Shown: one piece after another, positions 63,145-64,000 of the stretch
Layout of the letters: the number at the start of each line of letters is the position of its first letter
Position numbering within the stretch: the stretch's first letter is position 1
Source of the DNA: Symsagittifera roscoffensis
Taxonomy: Eukaryota; Xenacoelomorpha; Acoela; Convolutidae
Assembly (NCBI RefSeq): GCF_963678635.1
Contig: NC_087070.1
Coordinates: 11,566,539-11,630,538, forward strand
Reading direction: 5' to 3'
DNA length: 64,000 nt
Translations under genes and position numbers: made by a program
The notes under the pieces: model-generated
Databases searched by the model: none
What the model was told of the DNA's origin: nothing
The model's input: only the letters and a program-made list of their open reading frames with translations

Positions 63145-64000
63145 AGCTATGTATAAATCCAGAAAAACTACTTTTATTGAAAAAAGAATTGATAGAAATA
63201 GATGTTTCAAATTATCTGCCGGTTTGAGCTCGGCCCGCAAAATATCAGCCCGCAAAAATGAGCGCCGAACTGAGTAAAAGCATTGATTGGTATTGATGAA
63301 CAGACTATAACAAAATTCATTTAAATGCTGATTTAGAACTTTTTCAGCGCTGTTATGCAACAAAATTAACAACACATAGGCGAAAAAAAAATTTGTGAGT
63401 CTGCACTGCATTTACGCTGTCAAACGCTCAAAACAACTAATTCGGTGTTGATCCGGCTCTGTGATTCCAAAAATTGAGGAAATTAATCAGTTAAATTTTT
63501 CTGTAGCTTCTTAAAAAATCTTTGAGTAGTTTGAATATCCAATTTCAAGTGTTATACTTTCGCTCTGGTCGAACTGCATCTCGGCGTATCATATGAAAAC
63601 GAAAATTATTAAAATACTTTAACTTTTTTTCAAAAAGATTTTTCTCGAAAATTTAGCTCCCAGAGCGAATTGATCCATCAAATACTTCTGAGTTAATGCT
63701 GATACTTTTCTGAAACATCTTTGATAAATTGCTGCTAACTTTTTAATTGCTTGGTGTGATTCTTTGGGTACCGCGACACATCGCAACAAAAAAAACTCGC
63801 AAAAAGAAAACACGTAAAAATTTTGGAACAAAATTAAATTTTTTAAAATCGAAATGTGAAACAAAATAGCGGTAATTATTAAAGCTTTTGAGGCGTCAAA
63901 AATTCTTTGAAATAAAGAGTTCTTACGAATCTAAACTACATCAAAGAGCTTCCAGCTGCAAAACTAGATCATTGTTTTGATATTGTTCATGGATTTCTGA
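63145..64000 (+). repeat. Repeats X and Y, second unit (runs off the window)
   Basis: Copy 2 of X (63145-63548) is followed directly by copy 2 of Y (63549 onward). It lacks the insertion seen in unit 1 and differs by scattered substitutions. The array probably continues beyond the window. Minus-strand ORFs here are not conserved between the copies. Confidence 0.85.

Overview
The window looks like nuclear DNA from an animal. It is AT-rich, has large introns, and carries gypsy, BEL/Pao, Helitron and hAT-type elements, satellites and tRNA-derived repeats. Nothing is prokaryotic: there are no operons and real coding sequence is split by GT-AG introns. I cannot name the species.

The only host gene I can follow is on the + strand from about 22.2 to 47.2 kb (possibly to 53.4 kb). 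Fourteen exons with consistent phases encode most of a 12-TM major facilitator of the SLC37 (sugar-phosphate/phosphate antiporter) type. The N-terminal start was not found. Two gypsy-type LTR retrotransposons of one lineage sit in the sense orientation in its introns (22.7-28.8 kb and 31.3-37.8 kb). Non-autonomous hAT and other inverted-repeat elements fill later introns (40-43.5 kb). The exon at 43964 lacks an AG acceptor. The last coding exon exists in four intact copies (47.1, 50.2, 51.8, 53.3 kb), because a 2.5-kb duplication was followed by a tandem triplication. The repeated units include large fold-back arrays of GCGCGAC/CTTAAG subrepeats.

Left part (0-22 kb): an orphan exon at 820-900, a hAT MITE, diverged duplications, a cluster of tRNA-like sequences (3.8-6.6 kb), a TATG microsatellite, and a decayed Helitron on the minus strand (about 7.5-16.2 kb). 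The Helitron has HUH/Y2 Rep and Pif1-type helicase regions, an accessory ORF and an internal 73-bp minisatellite. From 16.3 to 22.2 kb the sequence is AT-rich with few recognisable features.

Right part (54.3-64 kb): a decayed BEL/Pao retrotransposon on the minus strand whose LTRs each contain a tRNA-like segment, then a repeat mosaic at 61.2-64 kb. One ~920-bp insertion there can be delimited by an internal empty site. Its ACCCGGGTTGACC ends resemble the ends of the fold-back arrays and of a 60-bp palindromic insert beside the terminal exons, which suggests one mobilising system. I regard this shared-terminus family, together with the exon amplification next to it, as the most interesting feature of the window.
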